From Clostridiales bacterium (lineage in GTDB: Bacteria > Bacillota > Clostridia > Lachnospirales > Lachnospiraceae): a stretch of 59,378 bases of DNA. The position numbers and the translations under genes are program-made. Numbering within the stretch: the stretch's first letter is position 1; each line of letters opens with the position of its first letter. Where the stretch lies: assembly GCA_012735495.1 (NCBI GenBank), contig JAAYHD010000054.1, positions 1 through 59,378 of the forward strand, read 5' to 3'. Of this stretch, positions 52,510 to 59,378 are shown in pieces. The notes beneath the pieces are model-generated. The model made no database searches. It saw only the letters and a program-made list of their open reading frames with translations, and was not told the DNA's origin.

Positions 52510-53571
52510 ATGCACAGGAATATTACGAAGACTATACAGATTGGAGACAGGGTTATCGGCGGGGGCAATCCCATATTAATCCAGTCCATGACGAATACAA
52601 AAACCGAGGATGTGGTTGGAACCGTAAACCAGATAAACAGGCTTGCCAAGGCTGGCTGCGATATAATCCGCTGCGCCGTTCCGACCATGGATGCCGCCAA
52701 GGCCCTTAAGGAAATAAAGAAACAGATTGACATACCGCTGGTTGCGGATATTCATTTTGACTACAGGCTGGCGGTTGCGGCCATTGAAAACGGCGCCGAC
52801 AAGATCCGCATAAATCCCGGCAATATCGGCGGCGATGAGAAGCTTCGGGCCGTGGTTAACGCCGTAAGGGAAAGGAATATCCCGATTCGTGTGGGAGTAA
52901 ACAGCGGCTCCCTGGAAAAGGACATCCTTGCAAGGTACGGGCATGTAACCGCGGAAGGATTGGTGGAAAGCGCTTTACGAAACGTAAAGCGGATAGAGGA
53001 CATGGGTTATGACAACCTGGTTATCAGCATTAAATCGTCCGATGCCATGATGTGCATCAGGGCCTATGAGCTGATCGCGCAGAAAACCTTGTACCCATTG
53101 CATGTGGGGATTACGGAAGCAGGCACGGTAAATGCGGGTAATATCAAGTCCGCATTGGGCCTGGGTATTATATTATACCAGGGCATCGGTGACACCATCC
53201 GTGTGTCCCTGACAGGGGACCCTATTGAGGAGGTTAAATCGGCCAAGATCATACTGAAAACATTGGGGCTTAGGGGCGGAGGCATTGACGTAATCTCCTG
53301 CCCGACCTGCGGGCGGACACAGATTGACCTTATCAAGCTTGTCGGTGAAGTGGAGGAAATGGTCGAGGAATTCGACCTTGACATAAAGGTTGCTGTGATG
53401 GGCTGTGTCGTAAACGGCCCCGGCGAATCCAGGAAAGCCGATATAGGCATAGCCGGCGGAAACGGTGTCGGGATTCTCATCAGGAAGGGCGAAATAGTAA
53501 AGAGACTGCCTGAGAGCGAGCTTTTGGAGGCCTTAAGGCAGGAGCTTGTTAATTGGGACAAGAGCAAGTAA
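52510..53571 (+). CDS. ispG: (E)-4-hydroxy-3-methylbut-2-enyl diphosphate synthase IspG
   Basis: IspG is an iron-sulfur enzyme of the MEP pathway. The protein has 353 residues. The TIM-barrel N-terminus has NPILIQSMTNT and VADIHFDYRLA. The three cluster-binding cysteines are Cys264 and Cys267 (ISCPTCGRT) and Cys299 (VMGCVVNGPGE), with the conserved Glu306 nearby. The ATG at 52510 has AAGGCGGG upstream. Bacillus has proS in this place; ispG here is the clostridial arrangement. Confidence 0.97.
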   Translation: MHRNITKTIQIGDRVIGGGNPILIQSMTNTKTEDVVGTVNQINRLAKAGCDIIRCAVPTMDAAKALKEIKKQIDIPLVADIHFDYRLAVAAIENGADKIRINPGNIGGDEKLRAVVNAVRERNIPIRVGVNSGSLEKDILARYGHVTAEGLVESALRNVKRIEDMGYDNLVISIKSSDAMMCIRAYELIAQKTLYPLHVGITEAGTVNAGNIKSALGLGIILYQGIGDTIRVSLTGDPIEEVKSAKIILKTLGLRGGGIDVISCPTCGRTQIDLIKLVGEVEEMVEEFDLDIKVAVMGCVVNGPGESRKADIGIAGGNGVGILIRKGEIVKRLPESELLEALRQELVNWDKSK

Positions 53572-53634
53572 ATTATGATATAACCGATAGGATTTCTAAT
53601 CTGCAGGCAGAAAATCAGGATGGGAGAAATACGC

Positions 53635-56600
53635 ATGTTATTTTTCGAAGCATTTGAGCAGCTGTCTTGTGATAATGAACTGAAGAGCATTTACAACCTT
53701 GTTGAGGTTGTAAAGGTTGTCGCGTCCAGGAAAAATAATACCGTTACCATACATATCAAAAGCAAGGCATTGATTCAATGGAAGGATATAAAGAAAATGG
53801 AGGAACTGCTTAACCGGCAGCTCTTTTCACATACAGGCAACAAGGCATGCATTTCGCCGTATTTTGAGCTTGAGGGAAAGAAAGAACTGATTGATATCCT
53901 GTCTGACTATATTGACAGCATACTCAGTGAGCTTAAGGAAGTCAGCATAGTGACCTATTACCTGCTGATGCAGTCGGAGGCGGATGTAAATGGCAGCGCC
54001 ATAACAATAAAAACCATGGAAAACTGTGTCGCCGAAGAAAAATTCGACTGGCTCAGGGATTACCTTGTAGGGATGTTCAGGGAAAGGTTCGGCCTGGATA
54101 TTACGGTCAGGTTCGAATACATAAAACCGAAGCAGCAGAGGAAACCCAAGCTGCCCGCTTTCTTAAGGCCTGAGGAAGAAGCCTTTTTGGATGACGACAG
54201 TGAGAACGAAGACAACGGCTACGAGTATGAGTACGAAAATGAAATTGTTAGCCACGATAATAATAACCGGGACTTAAGAGGCGGTAACGGATACGGCAGT
54301 GGCTTGGGCAATGGAAATGGTTACATAAACGGAAATGAAAACGGTTTTGGGCATGAATATATAAATGGCTATGGGAATGGATATGAGCATGAAAAAGTGA
54401 ATGGAAAAGGATATGGAAATGGATACGGAAATGGTAATGGACATGGTAATGAGCCCGGAAACGGTTTTAATGAAGGATACGCATACGAGTATCATAATGG
54501 TAATGGGAACGGTTACGACAGCAGATATGATAATGAAAGCTTGAACGGAAACGGTCTTGGAAACGGGAACGGTTATGATGACCATGGGAACGGCGCCAGT
54601 AATGGCAGCAGCAATGGGAATGGCGCCGGTAATGGCGGCAGCAATGGGAACGGTGCTAGTAATGGGAAAAGCAATGGGAACGGCAACGGAAACGGAAGCA
54701 AGAAATCCGGTTCCAAGCCAAATACGAAATCAACATATGACAAGAGCAAATTCCGCAAGCTTCCCAAGGACCCGTCGGTTATTTACGGGAAGAATTTCGA
54801 TGGGAATGTGATTCCCATCAGTGATATTATCGATGAACTGGGAGCGGTGGTCATACGGGGCAAGGTCAGAAAGCTGGAGAGCAGGCCCTTAAGCAATGGA
54901 AAGTGCCTGATTACATTTGCGATTACTGACTTTACCGACACCATCAAGGTTAAAATATATGTCAACGCGGACAATGCCGGGGATATCCTGGAGCAGCTTA
55001 AGGAAGGCTCCTTCTATATACTCAAGGGCGTTGCCATGATGGACAACTACGAGAAGGAGATCACCATCGGTTCCGTGGTGGGGATTAAGGCTATCGAGGA
55101 TTTCACCGTCAAACGGGTTGACCTGGCACCGGTTAAGCGTGTCGAGCTTCATGCCCATACCATGATGAGTGACATGGATGCGGTTGTGGATGTGGAGAAG
55201 CTGGTCCGCCGGGCATTTGACTGGGGGCATCCTGCGGTCGCAATAACGGATCACGGGGTCGTTCAGGCATTTCCGCAGGCCAATATGGTCATTAACCCGA
55301 AGAATTTTACCGATCCGCAAGAGAAGGAGAAGGCGGAGAATTTCAAAGTCATTTACGGTATGGAGGCTTACCTGGTTGACGATGTTAAGGAAGTTGTTAT
55401 AAACGGCAGGGGACAAAGCCTTAAGGATGACGTATTCGTGGTATTTGACATTGAGACCACGGGCTTCAGCAAGGTTAATGACAGGATTATTGAAATCGGC
55501 GCGGTCAAGGTTGCCGGGGGCGAGATAATTGACAGGTTCAGCACGTTTGTAAATCCGGGGATGCCGATACCGGACCATATCACGGAGCTTACTTCCATAA
55601 CCGATGATATGGTGGCAGACGCCCCGTTTATTAAGGATGTAATCGATGAGTTCTTTGAATTCTGCGGGGATTCGGTGCTGGTGGCGCATAATGCGTCTTT
55701 TGACATTGGATTTATCTTGCAGAATGCGCAGAGACTGGGGATTGAAAAGGAATTTACATATATAGATACGGTGGGCTTGTCCAGGATCCTGCTTCCCGAC
55801 CTTAGCAGGTACAGGCTGAACAATGTTGCGAAAGCCCTGGGAGTTTCCCTGGAGAACCATCACAGGGCCGTTGACGACGCGGAAGCTACTGCGGAGATCT
55901 TCCTAAAGCTGACAGGCATGCTGTTTGAACAGGATATCGTTAATGTAAATGATATCGATAAGCTCACAAAGCTATCGGCGGAAGCCATCAAGAAAATGCC
56001 GACATACCATGCGATACTGCTTGTGAAAAATGATATCGGGCGCGTTAACCTTTACAAGATGGTTTCCCTGTCGCACATCGAGTATTATCACAAGAGGCCA
56101 AGGATACCCAAGAGCCTGCTCATGGAGTGCAGGGAAGGGATTCTTGTGGGCTCGGCATGCGAGTCCGGGGAGATTTTCCGCGCCATAGTGTCGGGGGAAT
56201 CTGAGGAGCAGCTTGAGAGGCTGGTGAATTTCTACGACTACCTTGAGATACAGCCCGTCGGCAACAACGAGTTCCTTATAAACAGCGAGAGCAGCGAGCA
56301 TGCGGGAATCAAGTCCGCGGAGGATTTGAGAAACATCAACCGGAAGATTGTGGCCTTGGGCGAAGAGTACAACAAGCCGGTGGTGGCCACCTGCGATGTG
56401 CATTTCCTTGACCCTGAGGACGAGATATACAGGAGAATCATCAAGGCAAGCCTGAAATACAAGGATGCCGATACGCAGCCGCCGCTTTATTTCCGCACCA
56501 CCGAGGAAATGCTGGAGGAATTCTCTTACCTGGGACCGGAAAAGGCCCGGGAGGTTGTAATAGACAATACAAACCTGATTTGCGGAATGATTGAAAAGAT

Positions 56601-58521
56601 TTCACCGGTAAGGCCGGACAAATGCCCGCCGGTATTGCCGAACTCTGACGAAAACCTTAAGGAAATATGCTACAAGAGAGCTCATGAAATCTACGGTGAG
56701 GAGCTTCCCGAACCGGTAAGAAAACGGCTTGAGCATGAGCTGAATTCTATTATATCCAACGGGTTCGCGGTCATGTACATAATTGCGCAAAAGCTTGTAT
56801 GGAAGTCGCTTGAGGACGGATACCTGGTCGGCTCCCGTGGATCGGTCGGTTCGTCATTCGTGGCAACAATGGCGGGAATCACCGAGGTAAATCCGCTGCC
56901 GCCGCATTATTACTGTGAAAAATGCCACTACAGTGATTTTGACTCCGAGGAAGTGAGGGCGTTTGCCGGGAGCTCCGGCTGTGACATGCCCGACAAAAAC
57001 TGCCCGGTATGCGGTACTCCTCTTAAGAAGGACGGGCACGACATACCATTTGAAACATTCCTGGGATTTGACGGTGACAAGGAACCGGATATCGACCTTA
57101 ATTTCTCCGGTGAGTATCAGAGCAGGGCCCATGATTATACGGAGGTTATCTTCGGGAAGGGCCATACATTCCGGGCGGGAACAATCGGCACCCTGGCGGA
57201 CCGGACCGCCTATGGCTTTGTGAAGAATTATTTTGAGGAGAGGGGCATTCACAAGAGGAATGTCGAGATTGACAGGCTGATTGAAGGCCTGGTGGGTGTC
57301 CGCAGGACGACCGGCCAGCATCCCGGAGGAATTGTAGTCCTGCCTCACGGTGAAAACATTTACTCGTTTACGCCGGTGCAGCATCCCGCAAATGACACGG
57401 AATCCAAGGTAATCACCACCCATTTTGATTACCATTCGATTGACCATAACCTGCTGAAGCTTGACATACTGGGCCACGATGATCCCACCATGATAAAGAT
57501 GCTTGAGGACCTGACCGGGGTGGACGCGAAGACGATACCATTTGACGAAAAGAAGGTTCTCTCGTTGTTTCATGATACGAGCGCGCTTGGCATCAAGCCG
57601 GAGGATATCGACGGGTGCGAGCTCGGCTGCCTGGGTGTGCCGGAGTTTGGTACGGACTTCGTAATGCAGATGGTCAAGGAGGCCAAGCCCAGGACATTTT
57701 CGGACCTGGTGCGGATATCGGGCTTAAGCCACGGCACCGACGTGTGGCTGGGAAATGCGCAGACTCTTATTAAAGAAGGAACCTGTACACTGTCCACGGC
57801 GATATGTACCCGTGACGATATAATGACATACCTGATTAACAAAGGGATGGACTCAAAGCTGTCATTTAAGATTATGGAAAACGTCCGTAAAGGCAAGGGG
57901 CTTACTCCGGAAATGGAGTCAGCCATGAAAGCGGCGAATGTTCCGGAATGGTATATCCGTTCCTGTAAGCAGATTCAGTACATGTTCCCGAAGGCTCACG
58001 CGGCGGCCTATGTAATGATGGCGTTCCGCATAGCTTACTATAAGATTTATTATCCGCTGGCATACTATGCGGCTTTCTATTCAATACGCGCGTCGGCGTT
58101 CAACTATGAGCTCATGTGCCAGGGCAGGCAGCATCTTGAAAGAGTAATGGCAGACTACAAGCGTAGAATGAACACGCTGACCAAGAAGGAGCAAGACACC
58201 TACCGCGACATGCGAATCGTGCAGGAGATGTACGCAAGGGGAATATCATTTACCCCTATTGACATTTACAAGGCGCATGCCACCAGGTTCCAGATTATCG
58301 ACGGAAAAATCATGCCTTCTCTAAGCTCCATAGACGGCATGGGCGAAACCGCCGCCAATAACGTCGCCGAGGCCGCCAGGCAGGGACGCTTCCTGTCCCG
58401 CGACGATTTTAAGACCCGCTGCAAGGTCAGCTCCACCGTGGTCGATACGATGGTAAGGCTTGGCTTGCTTGCGGACCTGCCGGAGTCGAACCAGATGTCG
58501 CTGATGGATTTTTTGCAGTAG
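53635..58521 (+). CDS. polC: DNA polymerase III alpha subunit, PolC type, with low-complexity insert
   Basis: PolC is the replicative polymerase with built-in proofreading. The protein has 1628 residues; about 1430-1450 is typical. Layout: N-terminal domain (1-175); acidic stretch (about 180-205); Gly/Asn/Tyr-rich insert (about 216-355); OB domain (about 375-490); PHP part 1 with ELHAHTMMSD (505-513); DEDD exonuclease with VVFDIETTGF (near 605); the polymerase core with a zinc site (CEKC...CPVC), DKEPDIDLNF and TTGQHPGGIVVLP; and a C-terminal clamp-binding peptide QMSLMDFL. All catalytic motifs are intact. ATG 53635 is chosen because GGGAGA lies about 7 nt upstream; an in-frame ATG is at 53620. 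Confidence 0.96.
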   Translation: MLFFEAFEQLSCDNELKSIYNLVEVVKVVASRKNNTVTIHIKSKALIQWKDIKKMEELLNRQLFSHTGNKACISPYFELEGKKELIDILSDYIDSILSELKEVSIVTYYLLMQSEADVNGSAITIKTMENCVAEEKFDWLRDYLVGMFRERFGLDITVRFEYIKPKQQRKPKLPAFLRPEEEAFLDDDSENEDNGYEYEYENEIVSHDNNNRDLRGGNGYGSGLGNGNGYINGNENGFGHEYINGYGNGYEHEKVNGKGYGNGYGNGNGHGNEPGNGFNEGYAYEYHNGNGNGYDSRYDNESLNGNGLGNGNGYDDHGNGASNGSSNGNGAGNGGSNGNGASNGKSNGNGNGNGSKKSGSKPNTKSTYDKSKFRKLPKDPSVIYGKNFDGNVIPISDIIDELGAVVIRGKVRKLESRPLSNGKCLITFAITDFTDTIKVKIYVNADNAGDILEQLKEGSFYILKGVAMMDNYEKEITIGSVVGIKAIEDFTVKRVDLAPVKRVELHAHTMMSDMDAVVDVEKLVRRAFDWGHPAVAITDHGVVQAFPQANMVINPKNFTDPQEKEKAENFKVIYGMEAYLVDDVKEVVINGRGQSLKDDVFVVFDIETTGFSKVNDRIIEIGAVKVAGGEIIDRFSTFVNPGMPIPDHITELTSITDDMVADAPFIKDVIDEFFEFCGDSVLVAHNASFDIGFILQNAQRLGIEKEFTYIDTVGLSRILLPDLSRYRLNNVAKALGVSLENHHRAVDDAEATAEIFLKLTGMLFEQDIVNVNDIDKLTKLSAEAIKKMPTYHAILLVKNDIGRVNLYKMVSLSHIEYYHKRPRIPKSLLMECREGILVGSACESGEIFRAIVSGESEEQLERLVNFYDYLEIQPVGNNEFLINSESSEHAGIKSAEDLRNINRKIVALGEEYNKPVVATCDVHFLDPEDEIYRRIIKASLKYKDADTQPPLYFRTTEEMLEEFSYLGPEKAREVVIDNTNLICGMIEKISPVRPDKCPPVLPNSDENLKEICYKRAHEIYGEELPEPVRKRLEHELNSIISNGFAVMYIIAQKLVWKSLEDGYLVGSRGSVGSSFVATMAGITEVNPLPPHYYCEKCHYSDFDSEEVRAFAGSSGCDMPDKNCPVCGTPLKKDGHDIPFETFLGFDGDKEPDIDLNFSGEYQSRAHDYTEVIFGKGHTFRAGTIGTLADRTAYGFVKNYFEERGIHKRNVEIDRLIEGLVGVRRTTGQHPGGIVVLPHGENIYSFTPVQHPANDTESKVITTHFDYHSIDHNLLKLDILGHDDPTMIKMLEDLTGVDAKTIPFDEKKVLSLFHDTSALGIKPEDIDGCELGCLGVPEFGTDFVMQMVKEAKPRTFSDLVRISGLSHGTDVWLGNAQTLIKEGTCTLSTAICTRDDIMTYLINKGMDSKLSFKIMENVRKGKGLTPEMESAMKAANVPEWYIRSCKQIQYMFPKAHAAAYVMMAFRIAYYKIYYPLAYYAAFYSIRASAFNYELMCQGRQHLERVMADYKRRMNTLTKKEQDTYRDMRIVQEMYARGISFTPIDIYKAHATRFQIIDGKIMPSLSSIDGMGETAANNVAEAARQGRFLSRDDFKTRCKVSSTVVDTMVRLGLLADLPESNQMSLMDFLQ
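54592..54681 (+). repeat. Three 30-bp direct repeats inside polC
   Basis: The repeats encode the decapeptides GASNGSSNGN, GAGNGGSNGN and GASNGKSNGN, in frame and head to tail. They form the 3' end of the longer Gly/Asn-rich coding stretch at 54280-54699. DNA similarity is high (AAT GGN and AGC AAT GGG blocks), so unit gain or loss by slippage would keep the frame. Confidence 0.75.
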
Positions 58522-58533
58522 ATACTGTCATTG

Positions 58534-58545
58534 TGTCAATTGACA
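58534..58545. promoter_or_regulatory. 12-bp perfect palindrome downstream of polC
   Basis: TGTCAATTGACA is self-complementary. It lies 13 nt after the polC stop and 29 nt before the tRNA promoter -35. It could be an operator or chance; no U-run follows. Confidence 0.25.
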
Positions 58546-58574
58546 AAACAATATGAAAAATTTAAAAATAGGAC

Positions 58575-58601
58575 TTGCTTTTTATTAAGGAATAGTATAA
58601 T
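58575..58601 (+). promoter_or_regulatory. Promoter of tRNA-Glu
   Basis: TTGCTT (58575-58580) and a perfect TATAAT (58596-58601), with a short 15-nt spacer. It ends 15 nt before the mature tRNA 5' end. Confidence 0.5.
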
Positions 58602-58616
58602 ATAAGAATGTTCCGA

Positions 58617-58688
58617 GGCTCGTTGGTCAAGAGGTCAAGACGCCGCCCTCTCACGGCGGAAACAGGGGTTCGATTCCCCTACGGGCTG
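58617..58688 (+). tRNA. tRNA-Glu (anticodon CUC)
   Basis: The 72-nt gene forms a full cloverleaf. The acceptor stem is GGCTCGT with ACGGGCT (two G-U pairs, including G1-U72), followed by discriminator G. The anticodon stem CCGCC/GGCGG holds loop CTCTCAC, giving anticodon CUC for GAG. The T-arm is AGGGG TTCGATT CCCCT. The 3' CCA is not encoded. It stands alone between a promoter and a terminator. Bacteria always need a UUC isoacceptor; this CUC copy is an additional species. Confidence 0.93.
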
Positions 58689-58690
58689 TA

Positions 58691-58730
58691 AAAAAAGAAC
58701 CACTTTCATCAATGAAAGTGGTTCTTTTTT
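58691..58730 (+). terminator. Rho-independent terminator after tRNA-Glu
   Basis: A perfect stem of 17-19 bp (AAAAAAGAACCACTTTCA with its complement) with a 4-nt loop ends in six T residues. The A-run before the stem and T-run after it make it work in both directions. Confidence 0.93.
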
Positions 58731-58861
58731 ATGTGAACATACGGAAGGCATGAATCCTGATTACGGCAGATGATATTATTACTGGCAGATAGATATTATC
58801 ACTAATAGTATTACGAAAAATTGTACAATAAGGATAAAATAGATAAATATGTAAAAATGTG

Positions 58862-58890
58862 TTGACAATAGTAATTCGTCCATTTATTAT
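58862..58890 (+). promoter_or_regulatory. Strong sigma-A-like promoter of the last gene
   Basis: A perfect TTGACA (58862-58867), a 17-nt spacer and TATTAT (58885-58890). It implies a leader of about 139 nt before the ATG at 59036. The region before it, 58731-58861, is AT-rich; I see no gene in it. Confidence 0.7.
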
Positions 58891-58908
58891 GAGGTATAAA
58901 TAATACCT

Positions 58909-58947
58909 TGTGATAATATGCCAGTTAGTGCCCATATTATTATCACA
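58909..58947 (+). other. Hairpin in the leader of the last gene
   Basis: TGTGATAATATG (58909-58920) pairs with CATATTATTATCACA (58933-58947), leaving a 3-nt bulge. It lies about 12 nt after the predicted transcription start. No U-run follows. Confidence 0.5.
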
Positions 58948-58963
58948 TCTTTGAATTCTTGCC

Positions 58964-59003
58964 GCATTTCGGGTTTATTATCTGGTGCATTCCGGGTGTT
59001 ATT
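58964..59003 (+). repeat. Imperfect direct repeat in the leader of the last gene
   Basis: GCATTTCGGGTTTATT (58964-58979) recurs as GCATTCCGGGTGTTATT (58987-59003), 23 nt apart start to start. That spacing is about two helical turns, which would suit a DNA-binding dimer or two RNA-binding sites. Confidence 0.4.
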
Positions 59004-59035
59004 TTCAAATATAAAGTCTGTAAAGGGGTTGGAGT

Positions 59036-59378
59036 ATGTTTATTTATACAAGAAAAAATAAAGGGTTATTGGCTGTTTTAATAGCAGTGTGCTTATTTGG
59101 GTCATATTTTAGAGTTCAAGAATCCAAGGCAGCGGACAAGTACATTAAAGTTGAGGATTTTATTAAATATATTGTTCAGCAGATGGAATGGGCAGTTGAT
59201 GAAAATTCAGACCGGCCATATATTGATGCGGCCATAAAAGAAGGAATATTAAAGAAGAATGATTTTAAGGATTACTCGGCATATCTGACAAGGACGGACG
59301 CTGCGGTAATAGCCAATCGGCTGGATGAGTTAGTCCATCAAAAATGCGGGTATCCGGAGGATGTGTATGAGTTTTTAA
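59036..59378 (+). CDS. Secreted protein with SLH-like N-terminal domain, 3' end beyond the window
   Basis: The reading frame is open for 114 codons to the window edge. It starts MFIYTRKNKG with a hydrophobic signal-peptide core (LLAVLIAVCLFGSYF), probably cut near SKAAD. The mature part contains YIDAAIKEGILKKNDFKDYS and LTRTDAAVIANRLDE, the pattern of S-layer homology domains (aromatic start, GI(L/I) turn, LTRxxAA). An SLH module would tether it to secondary wall polymers. AAAGGGG lies 7 nt upstream of the ATG. It has its own strong promoter and a structured leader. The total length and remaining domains cannot be seen. Confidence 0.75.
   Translation, partial: MFIYTRKNKGLLAVLIAVCLFGSYFRVQESKAADKYIKVEDFIKYIVQQMEWAVDENSDRPYIDAAIKEGILKKNDFKDYSAYLTRTDAAVIANRLDELVHQKCGYPEDVYEFL

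Noticed and set aside
52389-52709. Plus-strand reading frame across the tandem repeat and the start of ispG
   Set aside because: It is out of frame with ispG and most of it lies inside ispG. The repeat units of 21-22 nt do not keep frame.
54889-55863. Minus-strand reading frame (324 codons) opposite polC
   Set aside because: Covers the OB, PHP and exonuclease regions of polC. The translation looks random and has no start signal.
1-59378. CRISPR array, prophage, insertion sequence or integron
   Set aside because: No regularly spaced repeats, no transposase or integrase gene and no phage structural gene were seen on either strand.

Overview
The window is ordinary chromosomal DNA of a motile, spore-forming, low-to-mid G+C Gram-positive bacterium of the class Clostridia. 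A member of the Lachnospirales is my best guess. The evidence is the gene order comM-dprA-topA-codY-fla/che-rpsB-tsf-pyrH-frr-uppS-cdsA-dxr-rseP-ispG-polC, motA/motB inside the flagellar operon, a YlmC/YmxH sporulation protein, FapA beside sigD, and CheC, CheD and FliY in place of CheZ. The family-level assignment is inference: there is no rRNA in the window. No phage, insertion sequence or CRISPR array is visible.

Layout. 1-411: two minus-strand genes, the start of an unknown gene and ymxH. 584-5370: DNA uptake and topology genes (comM, dprA, topA). 5509-6442: codY with its own sigma-A-like promoter, a 5'-end hairpin and a strong terminator. 6521-38125: one very long co-directional flagellar/chemotaxis operon, flgB flgC fliE fliF fliG fliH fliI fliJ motE-like fliK flgD TIGR02530 flgE flbD/swrD motA motB fliL fliM fliY cheY fliO fliP fliQ fliR flhB flhA flhF flhG pilZ cheB cheA cheW cheC cheD hypothetical sigD. 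38180-41821: fapA, an unknown basic protein, a SwrB-like membrane protein and an MltG-like membrane protein without a catalytic domain. 41835-58521: the translation, lipid and isoprenoid block (rpsB, tsf, pyrH, frr, uppS, cdsA, dxr, rseP, ispG) ending in polC. It is interrupted between tsf and pyrH by a polysaccharide deacetylase and a bactofilin. 58617-58688: tRNA-Glu(CUC). 59036-end: the start of a secreted SLH-like protein.

How the genes work together. The operon encodes the flagellar basal body, hook, type III export gate and ATPase, stator, C-ring and the core chemotaxis circuit (CheA, CheW, CheY, CheB, CheD, with CheC and FliY as phosphatases). FlhF and FlhG control flagellar placement or number, a PilZ protein is a likely c-di-GMP brake, and SigD switches on the late flagellar genes. 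CodY immediately upstream links motility to nutrient state, as in Bacillus. CheR, CheV, flagellin, FliD and FlgM are absent from the window and must lie elsewhere.

Most worth a second look: (1) PolC, the essential replicative polymerase, carries a Gly/Asn/Tyr-rich low-complexity insert of about 140 residues, preceded by an acidic stretch, between its N-terminal and OB domains, including three 30-bp DNA repeats; (2) a membrane-anchored NodB deacetylase sits beside a bactofilin with a long Asp-Ile repeat tail, inside the normally tight tsf-pyrH block; (3) FlhB has NPKH in place of the self-cleavage motif NPTH; (4) flgE is bracketed by intergenic hairpins; (5) a 21-22 bp tandem repeat lies just upstream of ispG; (6) codY and rpsB have structured 5' leaders.
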